NCBI GenBank assembly: GCA_003249275.1
Contig: QKJO01000028.1
Location: 1 to 8,945 of the forward strand
DNA: 8,945 nt
Origin: Spirochaetaceae bacterium
GTDB taxonomy: Bacteria > Spirochaetota > Spirochaetia > Spirochaetales_E > Spirochaetaceae_B
Reading direction: 5' to 3'
Within the stretch, counting starts at the first letter, position 1, and each line of letters begins with the position of its first letter. Positions 1 to 6,587 of the stretch are shown one piece after another. The notes beneath the pieces are model-generated. The model was not told the origin of the DNA. It saw only the letters and a list, made by a program, of their open reading frames with translations, and did not search any database. A program made the translations under genes and the position numbers.

Positions 1-2
1 AT

Positions 3-1502
3 ACCCAGCAGGAACAGTACAAACTCTACGAGGGTTCCATGGTCTATACGAGAACCTTCAAATACGAGGTACTTTCATCGGGAAAAGTCATTCTCAAGGT
101 CGGTGCCGCATATCATAACGCCATGGTCTTCCTGAACGGAGATTATCTTGGTTATCACGAGGGAGGGGATACCCCTTTCTATATGGATGTGACAGGCTCC
201 CTCAGGGAAGAGAACAGGATCGTCATCTGCGTCAACAACACCCGGACTGCGGAGCGGATTCCGACGATCTTCACCGACTGGTACAACTACGGCGGGCTGT
301 ACCGCTCTGTGGAACTCTTCAGACTTCCGGACACCTATATCAGGGAATTCAGAATCGCCCTTGTCCCGGGAAGCGGATTCGGCAGGATCAGGGCGGAACT
401 GCGGGTTGATGGTTCGGCCCCGGCTGCGGCGGAACTGACAATTCCGGGTCTGAACATCGAAAAGTCCATCCCGCTGAAGGACGGAAAAGGCCTGATCGGA
501 TTTGAAGCCGCCCCTGAACTCTGGAGTCCGGAAAACCCAGGGCTCTATGATGTTTTTGTCACTGCCGGGCCTGACAGCATCAGGGAAAGAACGGGGTTCC
601 GGGAAATCCGGGTTGAGGGTACACAGGTCAGGCTGAACGGTAAATCCATCAAACTGAAGGGAATTTCCTGTCATGAAGAGTCGGTTCTCAACGGAAAGTC
701 CCTGACGGAAGAGGAAATCAGGGAAAATTTCAGCCTGGTCAGGGAGCTGGGGGGGAACTTTGTCCGTCTGGCTCACTATCCCCATACGGAATTGGCGGCC
801 AGAATCGCTGATGAAGTGGGACTTTTGCTCTGGGAGGAGATTCCCGTCTACTGGGCCATCCGTTTTGAGAACGAGGAAACCATCAGAAACGGCCGCCAGC
901 AGCTGACGGAGCTGATCAGACGTGACTACAACAGACCCAGTGTTATCATCTGGTCTGTAGGAAATGAAAATCCCGATACCGATGACCGGCTTGCCTTTAT
1001 GGGGGGACTGGCAGATCTGGCCAGAGAGCTTGATGATACACGGGCGGTCTCTGCCGCCTGCCTGTGGGACCAGAAAAAGATGATGATTGATGACCGTCTG
1101 GCCGCGAAGCTTGACATCATAGGGATCAATGAGTACTTCGGCTGGTATAATCCCCACTTCGAACTGCTGGAGGGATTTTTCAACAACTCCCATCCCGGGA
1201 AACCCGTTATCATCACCGAGTTCGGTGCAGGAGCCAGGGCCGGCCATCACGGCGGCAGAAATGAAATGTTCACAGAGGAATATCAGGAGCGGGCCTACGA
1301 GGAACAGATCCGCTGCATAGAGGCTCAGTCCTGGATTGCAGGAATTTCACCCTGGATTCTCTATGACTTCAGAACTCCCGTCAGGTGCAACAGACTGCAG
1401 CAGGGATACAATCTGAAGGGACTTCTCTCGGCGGACAAGTCCCACAGAAAACTGGCGTTCTATACTTTAAAGGCCTTCTTTCAGCACTGGTCTGTCAGAT
1501 AA
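3..1502 (+). CDS. GH2 beta-glucuronidase-like glycoside hydrolase (5' end missing)
   Basis: Probably hydrolyses beta-glucuronides or closely related uronides by the retaining GH2 mechanism. The frame is open to the left edge, so the first Met (base 39) is probably internal; by comparison with E. coli UidA about 60-90 residues are missing. Counting from that Met: end of the sugar-binding jelly roll at 1-95 (HEGGDTPF, NYGGLYRSVELF), Ig-like domain about 96-195, TIM barrel about 196-487. The acid/base is Glu310 in SVGNEN and the nucleophile is Glu394 in ITEFG. An N-x-K motif (Asn458, Lys460, in GYNLKG) lines up with the pair that binds the glucuronate carboxylate in UidA. INEYFGWY matches the UidA segment LNRYYGWY. 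The stretch matching the UidA active-site loop is short (WEEIPVYW onward), so this is a 'no-loop' type. Localisation cannot be judged without the N-terminus. A related galacturonidase or other GH2 activity remains possible. Confidence 0.85.
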   Translation, partial: TQQEQYKLYEGSMVYTRTFKYEVLSSGKVILKVGAAYHNAMVFLNGDYLGYHEGGDTPFYMDVTGSLREENRIVICVNNTRTAERIPTIFTDWYNYGGLYRSVELFRLPDTYIREFRIALVPGSGFGRIRAELRVDGSAPAAAELTIPGLNIEKSIPLKDGKGLIGFEAAPELWSPENPGLYDVFVTAGPDSIRERTGFREIRVEGTQVRLNGKSIKLKGISCHEESVLNGKSLTEEEIRENFSLVRELGGNFVRLAHYPHTELAARIADEVGLLLWEEIPVYWAIRFENEETIRNGRQQLTELIRRDYNRPSVIIWSVGNENPDTDDRLAFMGGLADLARELDDTRAVSAACLWDQKKMMIDDRLAAKLDIIGINEYFGWYNPHFELLEGFFNNSHPGKPVIITEFGAGARAGHHGGRNEMFTEEYQERAYEEQIRCIEAQSWIAGISPWILYDFRTPVRCNRLQQGYNLKGLLSADKSHRKLAFYTLKAFFQHWSVR

Positions 1503-2316
1503 ATTTCTTCACCCACCGGGCGCTCAGCTCCATCCACCGGGCCACATGGGAATCCGTCATACTGCCGTTGCCGGTTTCATCGGTTTCGGCAGTGGCCAGG
1601 GAGATTCCGTGAGGACCTTCGGGGAAGATATGAAGTTCCAGAGGGATGCCTGCCTTTCTCAGAGCACCGGCCAGCAGGAGTGAGTTTTCGACAGGAACCG
1701 AGGCATCGTCCAGTGTGTGCCAGAGGAATACCGGCGGCACCTGGCTGCCGGCCTGTTTTTCGAGGCTCATCTCTTCCAGTGCATCGGGGGAGGCATCGGG
1801 TCCCAGCAGGTTTTCGAAAGAACCCCGGTGGGCGTACTCACCCGAGGTTATGACGGGGTAGGAGAGGATCAGCCCGTCGGGCCGGTTCAGTCCCGGTGCA
1901 TCGCAGATTCCGTTCCGAAGATAAGGTTTGTTCCAGTGAACGCCCAGGCTGGCCGTCAGATGTCCTCCCGCAGAAAATCCGCAGACGACAATTTTCTGAG
2001 GATCCACGGCAAGTTTCTCCGCATTTTTTCTGATCAGTGCCAGGGTGTTGGAAGCGTCCAGGAGGGGCGCAGGGTGGCGGTGAGGTGCTACCCGGTAGTG
2101 GAGTACGGTCACATGATAACCGTAACTGTTGTAGGCCCGGGCGATAGGTTCCGCCTCTCTGGGTGATGTAAATCCGTACCCTCCGCCCGGAAGGACGATT
2201 ACACAGGGCCTTGGTTCGCCGCCCTCCAGAAAAAAGGGAAGCAGCCGGGGTGTTTCATCCTTTTCGCTGTCCGCTTCCCGGGACAGTATGCTTTGAATCT
2301 CTTCCATGACAGTCAT
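1495..2316 (-). CDS. alpha/beta-hydrolase esterase, acetyl-esterase-like
   Basis: A 273-residue serine hydrolase of the acetyl-xylan-esterase-like/COG0657 type, which typically removes acyl groups from sugars or oligosaccharides. Visible motifs: oxyanion segment LPGGGYGFTS at about 42-51, REAEP, then HYRVAP; nucleophile Ser115 in GFSAGG; probable acid Asp204 in HTLDDASVPVENS; His236 in PEGPHG. The length is normal and there is no signal peptide or membrane segment, so it is probably cytoplasmic and acts on imported fragments. The start is set by AAGGAG (2324-2329), 7 bases upstream of the ATG; a second in-frame ATG lies three codons later. It follows the hybrid kinase gene by only 4 bases, and its SD site lies inside that gene's last codons, so the two are likely co-transcribed and perhaps translationally coupled. 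Its end overlaps the convergent GH2 gene by 8 bases. The natural substrate cannot be read from sequence. Confidence 0.87.
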   Translation of the reverse strand: MTVMEEIQSILSREADSEKDETPRLLPFFLEGGEPRPCVIVLPGGGYGFTSPREAEPIARAYNSYGYHVTVLHYRVAPHRHPAPLLDASNTLALIRKNAEKLAVDPQKIVVCGFSAGGHLTASLGVHWNKPYLRNGICDAPGLNRPDGLILSYPVITSGEYAHRGSFENLLGPDASPDALEEMSLEKQAGSQVPPVFLWHTLDDASVPVENSLLLAGALRKAGIPLELHIFPEGPHGISLATAETDETGNGSMTDSHVARWMELSARWVKKFI

Positions 2317-2320
2317 AGCG

Positions 2321-5161
2321 TTACTCCTTCAGATGACGGCTCAGCATATCGGCAATATCCCTGCCCTGAAAGGGCTTGGAGAGACTTCCGGCAAAACCGA
2401 ATTGCTCCGGTGAGGCAATGACGGGATCTTCCGAATAGCCGCTGGCCGCAAAAACGGGAAATTTATAGCCTCTCCGGCGGATCTGTTTGAGGGTTTCCAG
2501 GCCGCCCATTCCTCCGGGAATTGTCAGATCGAGGATGGCCGCCGTGTAGCTGACTCCTTCATTGTCCCCTCTCTCCAGAATGGAGAGCAGTTCATTTCCG
2601 TCTCTGGCGGTGGCAGCCTTGAAGCCGATGGAGGAGAGCATGTGGCCGATGATCTGGCGCAGATAGGGCTCATCGTCCATGACGAGGATATTCCCGGAGG
2701 ATTTGAATCCGCTGTCCTTTCTGCTGTCTTCATCCTTCCTTCTGTCGGGTATGGCGGGAAGATAAAAACGGAACGTGGTTCCCGAAGTATCGCTCTGAAC
2801 ATCGATGGCTCCGTCATGCTTGTCCAGGATGGAGTAACAGGTGGCCAGGCCGAGACCGCTTCCCAGTTCTTTGGTCGTGTAGAAGGGGTCGAAAATGCGG
2901 GGCAGTATTTCCTTGGGAATTCCGCAGCCCGTATCTCTGATGGAGACACGGACATACTCTCCCACAGGCAGGGCATGAGCCGAAGTTGAAGTCAGTGTCA
3001 TGTTTTCCGCACTGACATAGATGGTTCCTCCCTCCGGCATGGCCTGGGTGGCGTTGATCAGCAGGTTGTCCAGAACCTGTCCGATCTGGCTCCGGTCGAA
3101 ACTGCAGGTTCTGAGATCTTCATCAATCTTTATGTCACTTGTCACAAAGGAACCGCTGAGGGAGAAATTGACCGAGTCACGGATGAGGGAGGCCAGATCC
3201 TCCGCTTTTCTGTTGGGCATATTCCCTTTGGAAAAGGTCAGAAGCTGCCGGGTCAGATCCACTGTCCGTTTGTAAACCTGCTGTGCCCCCTGCAGATAAT
3301 CGCCCACGACCTTGTCCTTGTTCTCCATCCCGGCCATTTCGAGATAACCGAAAATTCCGGCCAGCAGATTGTTGAAGTCGTGAGCGATGCCGCCGGCCAG
3401 TACGCCCAGGGATTCCAGCCTTTCGGCTCTCATCAGCCGGTCGTGGAGCATCTGTTTTTCCGTCGTATCCCGGAAGACCAGAATGGTCCCGATGATGTTT
3501 CCCTCTCTGTCCTTGATGGGGGCGCCGCTGTCGGCGATGATCAGCTCCCGGCTGTCTTTCGCGAGGAGCATTGTATGGTTGGCAAGCTCGACGATGCCGC
3601 CTGTTTTCAGCACCATATCCACAGGATTGGTGCACTGCAGTCTTGTATACTCATCCACAATGTTGAAGACAACCGGAAGAGGCTTCCCTGCTGCGTCGGA
3701 GATGGTCCAGCCCGTCAGCTTTTCGGCAATCGGGTTCATCAGCTGGACGAGTCCTTCACTGTCGGTCGTTATGACGCCGTCGCCGATGCTGTGCAGTGTA
3801 ACATCCAGTCTCTCCTTTTCCTGAAGAATCTGCTCTTCCGCCTGCTTGAATTCGGTAATGTCATGGATGACGCCGAAGACCGAATTGGTCTTCCTGTCAT
3901 ACTCTGCAACGGAGTGAATCCAGGCAATCTGTGAATCGGAAGGCCTTCTGATCCGGAAGGTCAGCTCGTAGGGGGCAACACCGGTGATCAGGTCGTTGAG
4001 GGCTTTGTCCATTCTCTCCCGCTCTTCCGGGAGGGGAATGCTCTGTATCAGGGTCATATCCAGGTTCTCCGGACTGACGCCGTAAATATTGGCCGCCCCG
4101 GGAGATGAGGTAAAGACCCTTTTGTTGAGATCCAGTTCCCAGTTTCCCAGCCGGGATATGATCTCCGCTCTGTTGAGCTTGAACTCGCTTTTCAGCAGTT
4201 TCCTTTCCGCTTCCAGACGTTCTGTGATGTCATGAACAATTGAAAAAATGTAGCGCTTACCCTTTGAAGTGATATAATTTGTATGGATTTCCACATCCCT
4301 TTCGCTGCCGTCCGCCCTTCTGTGACCCGATAGCAGAGTTCTCAATTCACCGCTTTTGACTTTTGCCATGTTGTCTTTGATTTCCTGGTCTGCCGATGTA
4401 TTGATTTCACTGATATTCTTGCCGATCAGTATATTTCTCGGCCAGCCGTAAAATTCTAGGGCGGCGGCATTGGCGTCCGCCACATTTCCGGTTTCCGGGT
4501 CGAGAAGGAGCATGATGGAATCGTTGTCGAAAAACAGACTTCTATGGAGATCGTAATCCACCCTGAGCCTTTCCTGGGATTCGGCGATTTCCCTCTGACT
4601 GATGATGATCCTTCCCAGAATGCCGGATATGAAGGGATAAACGATGATATAAGGGATGATCATGTTTTTAATAACAGTAAAATTCATGGGATCGGGGACA
4701 AAAATATAAAAGACAAGAATAATGATTGTATGCAAGGCGACGCTGAACAGGTAGATGTTTCTCCATCCCCAGCCTCTGACCGAGGATTTGAAGTAAACCC
4801 CTGCGGCAGTACCAATGCCAGCCGACAGAACTACCGAAAGGACTCCGGCGATCATGCCGACGCCTCCGATCCATATTCTGAAGGCCCCGGCCATCAAGGC
4901 TCCCAGAACAGTCGGCACTATGCCCAGAAGAAGTCCTGATACGCTCAGCAGGATCGTTCTCGTATCAAAAATAAGACCGGGAATGGCCTCGAAGCTGTTG
5001 TTCATGAGGATGATACTTGTCAGTCCGACAAAAAATCCCTGGACCAGAAATTTGAGACGGTCCGTCTTTCCTCCGGAGAATCTGACAAGATTCTGAATAA
5101 AAACAAGAGAGATCAGCAAAGACATGTTCACTGCCAGGTCGGAGATTATATTCGAAATCAT
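2321..5161 (-). CDS. Hybrid sensor histidine kinase: LytS-type 5TM sensor, three PAS domains, HisKA, ATPase, receiver
   Basis: A 946-residue inner-membrane phosphorelay kinase. Order: five to six hydrophobic helices at about 5-190 with the 5TM-5TMR_LYT signature (PGLIFDTRT at 61-69, SGLLLGIVPT, AFRIWIGGVGM); PAS 1 about 203-318, PAS 2 about 325-440 and PAS 3 about 448-570, each ending in a (H/R)DxTE-type motif (HDITE, HDITE, RDTTE); HisKA about 580-645 with phospho-acceptor His594 in GGIAHDFNN; HATPase about 687-803 with N-box Asn703, G1 DTGCGIP (743-749), F-box FDPFYTTK and G2 GSGLGL; receiver about 823-945 with Asp829/Asp830, phospho-acceptor Asp878, Ser907 and Lys929. All catalytic residues are present, so it should be active. 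The internal receiver implies transfer to a separate phosphotransfer protein, not found here, or phosphatase control. The start has AGGAG 5 bases upstream (5167-5171). It is first in an operon with the esterase. The ligand is unknown. Confidence 0.95.
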   Translation of the reverse strand: MISNIISDLAVNMSLLISLVFIQNLVRFSGGKTDRLKFLVQGFFVGLTSIILMNNSFEAIPGLIFDTRTILLSVSGLLLGIVPTVLGALMAGAFRIWIGGVGMIAGVLSVVLSAGIGTAAGVYFKSSVRGWGWRNIYLFSVALHTIIILVFYIFVPDPMNFTVIKNMIIPYIIVYPFISGILGRIIISQREIAESQERLRVDYDLHRSLFFDNDSIMLLLDPETGNVADANAAALEFYGWPRNILIGKNISEINTSADQEIKDNMAKVKSGELRTLLSGHRRADGSERDVEIHTNYITSKGKRYIFSIVHDITERLEAERKLLKSEFKLNRAEIISRLGNWELDLNKRVFTSSPGAANIYGVSPENLDMTLIQSIPLPEERERMDKALNDLITGVAPYELTFRIRRPSDSQIAWIHSVAEYDRKTNSVFGVIHDITEFKQAEEQILQEKERLDVTLHSIGDGVITTDSEGLVQLMNPIAEKLTGWTISDAAGKPLPVVFNIVDEYTRLQCTNPVDMVLKTGGIVELANHTMLLAKDSRELIIADSGAPIKDREGNIIGTILVFRDTTEKQMLHDRLMRAERLESLGVLAGGIAHDFNNLLAGIFGYLEMAGMENKDKVVGDYLQGAQQVYKRTVDLTRQLLTFSKGNMPNRKAEDLASLIRDSVNFSLSGSFVTSDIKIDEDLRTCSFDRSQIGQVLDNLLINATQAMPEGGTIYVSAENMTLTSTSAHALPVGEYVRVSIRDTGCGIPKEILPRIFDPFYTTKELGSGLGLATCYSILDKHDGAIDVQSDTSGTTFRFYLPAIPDRRKDEDSRKDSGFKSSGNILVMDDEPYLRQIIGHMLSSIGFKAATARDGNELLSILERGDNEGVSYTAAILDLTIPGGMGGLETLKQIRRRGYKFPVFAASGYSEDPVIASPEQFGFAGSLSKPFQGRDIADMLSRHLKE

Positions 5162-5203
5162 TGCTTCTCCTGTTGTTTCTGCCGGTAGTATCGTTCGTTC
5201 ATC

Positions 5204-5232
5204 ATGTTAGCTTTTCATTTTTGAAGAGTCAA
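5204..5232 (-). promoter_or_regulatory. sigma70-like promoter of the kinase-esterase operon
   Basis: Read on the minus strand, TTGACT (-35, bases 5227-5232) and TAACAT (-10, bases 5204-5209) are separated by exactly 17 bases, matching the consensus at 5 of 6 and 4 of 6 positions. The start of transcription would fall near 5197, leaving a leader of about 36 nt with an AGGAG ribosome site. It lies just downstream of the rsgA terminator, where an independent promoter is expected. Found by eye, not tested. Confidence 0.6.
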
Positions 5233-5262
5233 TGTTAATAGATGATGAGAATTGTCGGGAAT

Positions 5263-5300
5263 AAAAAAGACCTCCGGAGAAGGTTCTCCCGGAGGTCTTT
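5263..5300 (-). terminator. Rho-independent terminator of rsgA
   Basis: On the minus strand the arms AAAGACCTCC and GGAGGTCTTT (5291-5300 and 5266-5275) form a 10-bp stem. It continues as GGAGAA/TTCTCC after one bulged base, with a very small loop (the inner A-T pairs probably open). A run of six T follows directly. It begins about 30 bases after the rsgA stop codon. On the plus strand only three T follow the stem, so it should act mainly in the minus direction. Confidence 0.92.
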
Positions 5301-5330
5301 GATCTAATGGAAAAGGGGGCAGTAACGGGT

Positions 5331-6413
5331 TTACCTGTTCTTCTTCAGTTCCTTCTGAAGTTTGGCGATGCTCTTCCACTTTTCTCTTTCAGTACGGGCC
5401 GCCTGTTCGTTCTGCCGGCGTTCCAGGAAGTTCATCTCCCGTTTCAGCTTAAGGTAATTGGCAAAACGCCTTTCATCGAGCTCTCCCGTACCCAGTGCAG
5501 CCGTCACGGCGCATCCCGGTTCTCCCGTATGGGAACAGTCGGCAAACCGGCAGTCTCCGGCCAGTTCGGCAATCTCACTGAACGCATCCTCTACATCCTC
5601 AGCACTGCCCCAGAGCTGAAGTTCCTTCATTCCCGGGGTGTCGATGAAGAGGGCTCCCGAGGGCAGCCGGAACATCTGACGGTGAGTTGTTGTATGACGC
5701 CCCCTCTTGTCGCTCTCTCTCTGGGCCCTTGTCGCCTGGAGTTCCTCCCCCGAGAGGGTGTTGATCAGTGTGGACTTGCCCACACCCGAAGGACCCAAAA
5801 GAGCAATTGTTCTTCCGCTGCCGGTCGTAAAGAGGTCGAGCCCCCGGCCGGTGAGAGCGCTGATGAGATAGACGGGGCAACCCGGCGCCGCCGCCTCAGC
5901 TTTCACCAGAGCGGATTCCTGCTCTTCCTGTGAGCAGAGATCGGCTTTGTTGAGGAGGACAACGGGTTCGGCGCCCGAGTGACGTGTCAGGGTCAGATAC
6001 CGTTCCAGTCCCCCGGTCGTGAAATTCCGGCCTCCGTCGATCGCAAAAACCAGTCCGATTCTGTCGATATTGGCCGCCAGTACCTGTTGGTCGCTCCTGT
6101 TTCCGGCGGTCTGTCTTGAAAAGGCGGTCTTCCGGGGAAGGACGGCTTCGATGATTCCTCTGCCCGCATCGGCGGGCCTGAGAGCACACCAGTCGCCCGT
6201 CACGGGATAGTCTTCCGGGCCTGCCGCCTTGTACTGAAAGCTGCCGGATACCTCGCAGTTCAGGATTCCAGAAGCAGTGGCGATTGTGTAGTTATGGCGG
6301 GCCTCTCTGATGACCCGTCCGCTGATGAAGTCCAGGGATTCATAGGGGGCAAAGAGTTCCTGCCACCCGTCGTTCCATCCCCAGTCTTCCAGTTTGTTTG
6401 AATTATGATCCAA
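5331..6413 (-). CDS. rsgA: Ribosome small-subunit-dependent GTPase A (RsgA/YjeQ)
   Basis: A circularly permuted GTPase that checks late 30S ribosomal subunit maturation in the cytoplasm and releases on GTP hydrolysis. Domains: N-terminal OB-fold about 30-100 (SGRVIREARHNYTI, VTGDW); GTPase with motifs in permuted order, G4 NKAD (155-158), G5 SAL (185-187), G1 GPSGVGKST (207-215), switch-I RHTTTH (239-244), G3 DTPG (258-261); and a C-terminal zinc module C-x4-C-x-H-x5-C (Cys288, Cys293, His295, Cys301) followed by a basic helical tail. At 360 residues it is slightly longer than E. coli RsgA, with about 25 extra residues before the OB-fold. The start is TTG, chosen because AGGAG (6421-6425) lies 7 bases upstream and no in-frame ATG lies nearby. 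It has its own promoter, long leader and terminator, so it is probably monocistronic and unrelated in function to its sugar-gene neighbours. Confidence 0.97.
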   Translation of the reverse strand: MDHNSNKLEDWGWNDGWQELFAPYESLDFISGRVIREARHNYTIATASGILNCEVSGSFQYKAAGPEDYPVTGDWCALRPADAGRGIIEAVLPRKTAFSRQTAGNRSDQQVLAANIDRIGLVFAIDGGRNFTTGGLERYLTLTRHSGAEPVVLLNKADLCSQEEQESALVKAEAAAPGCPVYLISALTGRGLDLFTTGSGRTIALLGPSGVGKSTLINTLSGEELQATRAQRESDKRGRHTTTHRQMFRLPSGALFIDTPGMKELQLWGSAEDVEDAFSEIAELAGDCRFADCSHTGEPGCAVTAALGTGELDERRFANYLKLKREMNFLERRQNEQAARTEREKWKSIAKLQKELKKNR

Positions 6414-6420
6414 AGGTTTT

Positions 6421-6425
6421 CTCCT
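6421..6425 (-). promoter_or_regulatory. Ribosome binding site that fixes the TTG start of rsgA
   Basis: AGGAG on the minus strand sits 7 bases before TTG at 6413-6411. No ATG or GTG in the rsgA frame lies within reach, so this site decides for the rare start codon. Confidence 0.75.
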
Positions 6426-6447
6426 GTTGATTTGATGATTATCAAGG

Positions 6448-6504
6448 GAGTCCTGTCTTCCTTTCGGACGGGATCAGATCTGACCGCATCCCTGCTCAGG
6501 ACTC
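6448..6504 (-). other. Candidate structured RNA in the rsgA leader (three-way-junction-like)
   Basis: On the minus strand GAGTCCTG (6497-6504) is perfectly complementary to CAGGACTC (6448-6455). Inside this 8-bp outer stem are two possible smaller hairpins: GGGAT (6488-6492) with ATCCC (6470-6474) around a 13-nt loop, and TCC-GAAA-GGA (6459-6468), which has a GNRA tetraloop. Together they could form a three-way junction. The 5' arms lie in the short leader ORF, so translating ribosomes would disrupt the fold. On the plus strand the same outer stem is followed by five T, so it could instead stop antisense transcription. No known riboswitch class was recognised. Confidence 0.35.
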
Positions 6505-6527
6505 TTTTTAATAACAATGGCTGACAT
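6474..6527 (-). CDS. Candidate 17-residue leader peptide upstream of rsgA
   Basis: A short ORF reading MSAIVIKKSPEQGCGQI, ending in TGA. Its start is preceded by AGGAGGT (6533-6539), the longest match to the 16S rRNA tail in this window, with 5 bases between it and the ATG. It begins about 25 nt after the predicted transcription start of the promoter at 6559-6587, so a ribosome would meet it before rsgA, whose own start is the weaker TTG about 60 nt further on. It has no hydrophobic segment, no run of a single amino acid of the kind found in classic attenuators, and no recognised homologue. It could be a regulatory leader peptide, a tiny functional protein, or a chance ORF behind a chance SD site; the promoter and SD placement favour real translation. 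Confidence 0.4.
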   Translation of the reverse strand: MSAIVIKKSPEQGCGQI

Positions 6528-6558
6528 ATCCGACCTCCTGGAGGGGTAATTTTCTTTC

Positions 6559-6587
6559 ATTATAGGTTTGGTTAAATCCGGTTTCAA
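6559..6587 (-). promoter_or_regulatory. Strong sigma70-like promoter of rsgA
   Basis: On the minus strand TTGAAA (-35, 6582-6587) and a perfect TATAAT (-10, 6559-6564) are separated by 17 bases, the best promoter match in the window. The -35 box overlaps the stop codon of the araC-type gene (6584-6586). Transcription would start near 6552, giving a leader of about 140 nt ahead of rsgA that contains the short ORF and the candidate RNA fold. Confidence 0.72.

Noticed and set aside
75..1250. Long minus-strand ORF of 391 residues opposite the GH2 gene
   Set aside because: The plus strand carries clear GH2 catalytic motifs throughout. The antisense product has no recognisable domain and is rich in Arg, Pro and Asp as expected of a shadow frame.
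1717..2166. Plus-strand ORF of 149 residues opposite the esterase
   Set aside because: It lies wholly within the esterase, whose full catalytic triad is visible on the minus strand, and has no recognisable domain.
3380..3934. Plus-strand ORFs opposite the PAS and HisKA region of the kinase
   Set aside because: Low-complexity shadow products in two overlapping frames; the minus strand encodes continuous, well-conserved kinase domains.
6260..6517. Minus-strand 85-residue ORF covering the rsgA start
   Set aside because: It starts at a TTG without a ribosome site and mostly overlaps rsgA in another frame.
6534..6544. Palindrome CCTCCAGGAGG around the short ORF's ribosome site, as an SD-hiding hairpin
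   Set aside because: The central loop would be a single base, so it cannot form a normal hairpin; at most three outer pairs could form.
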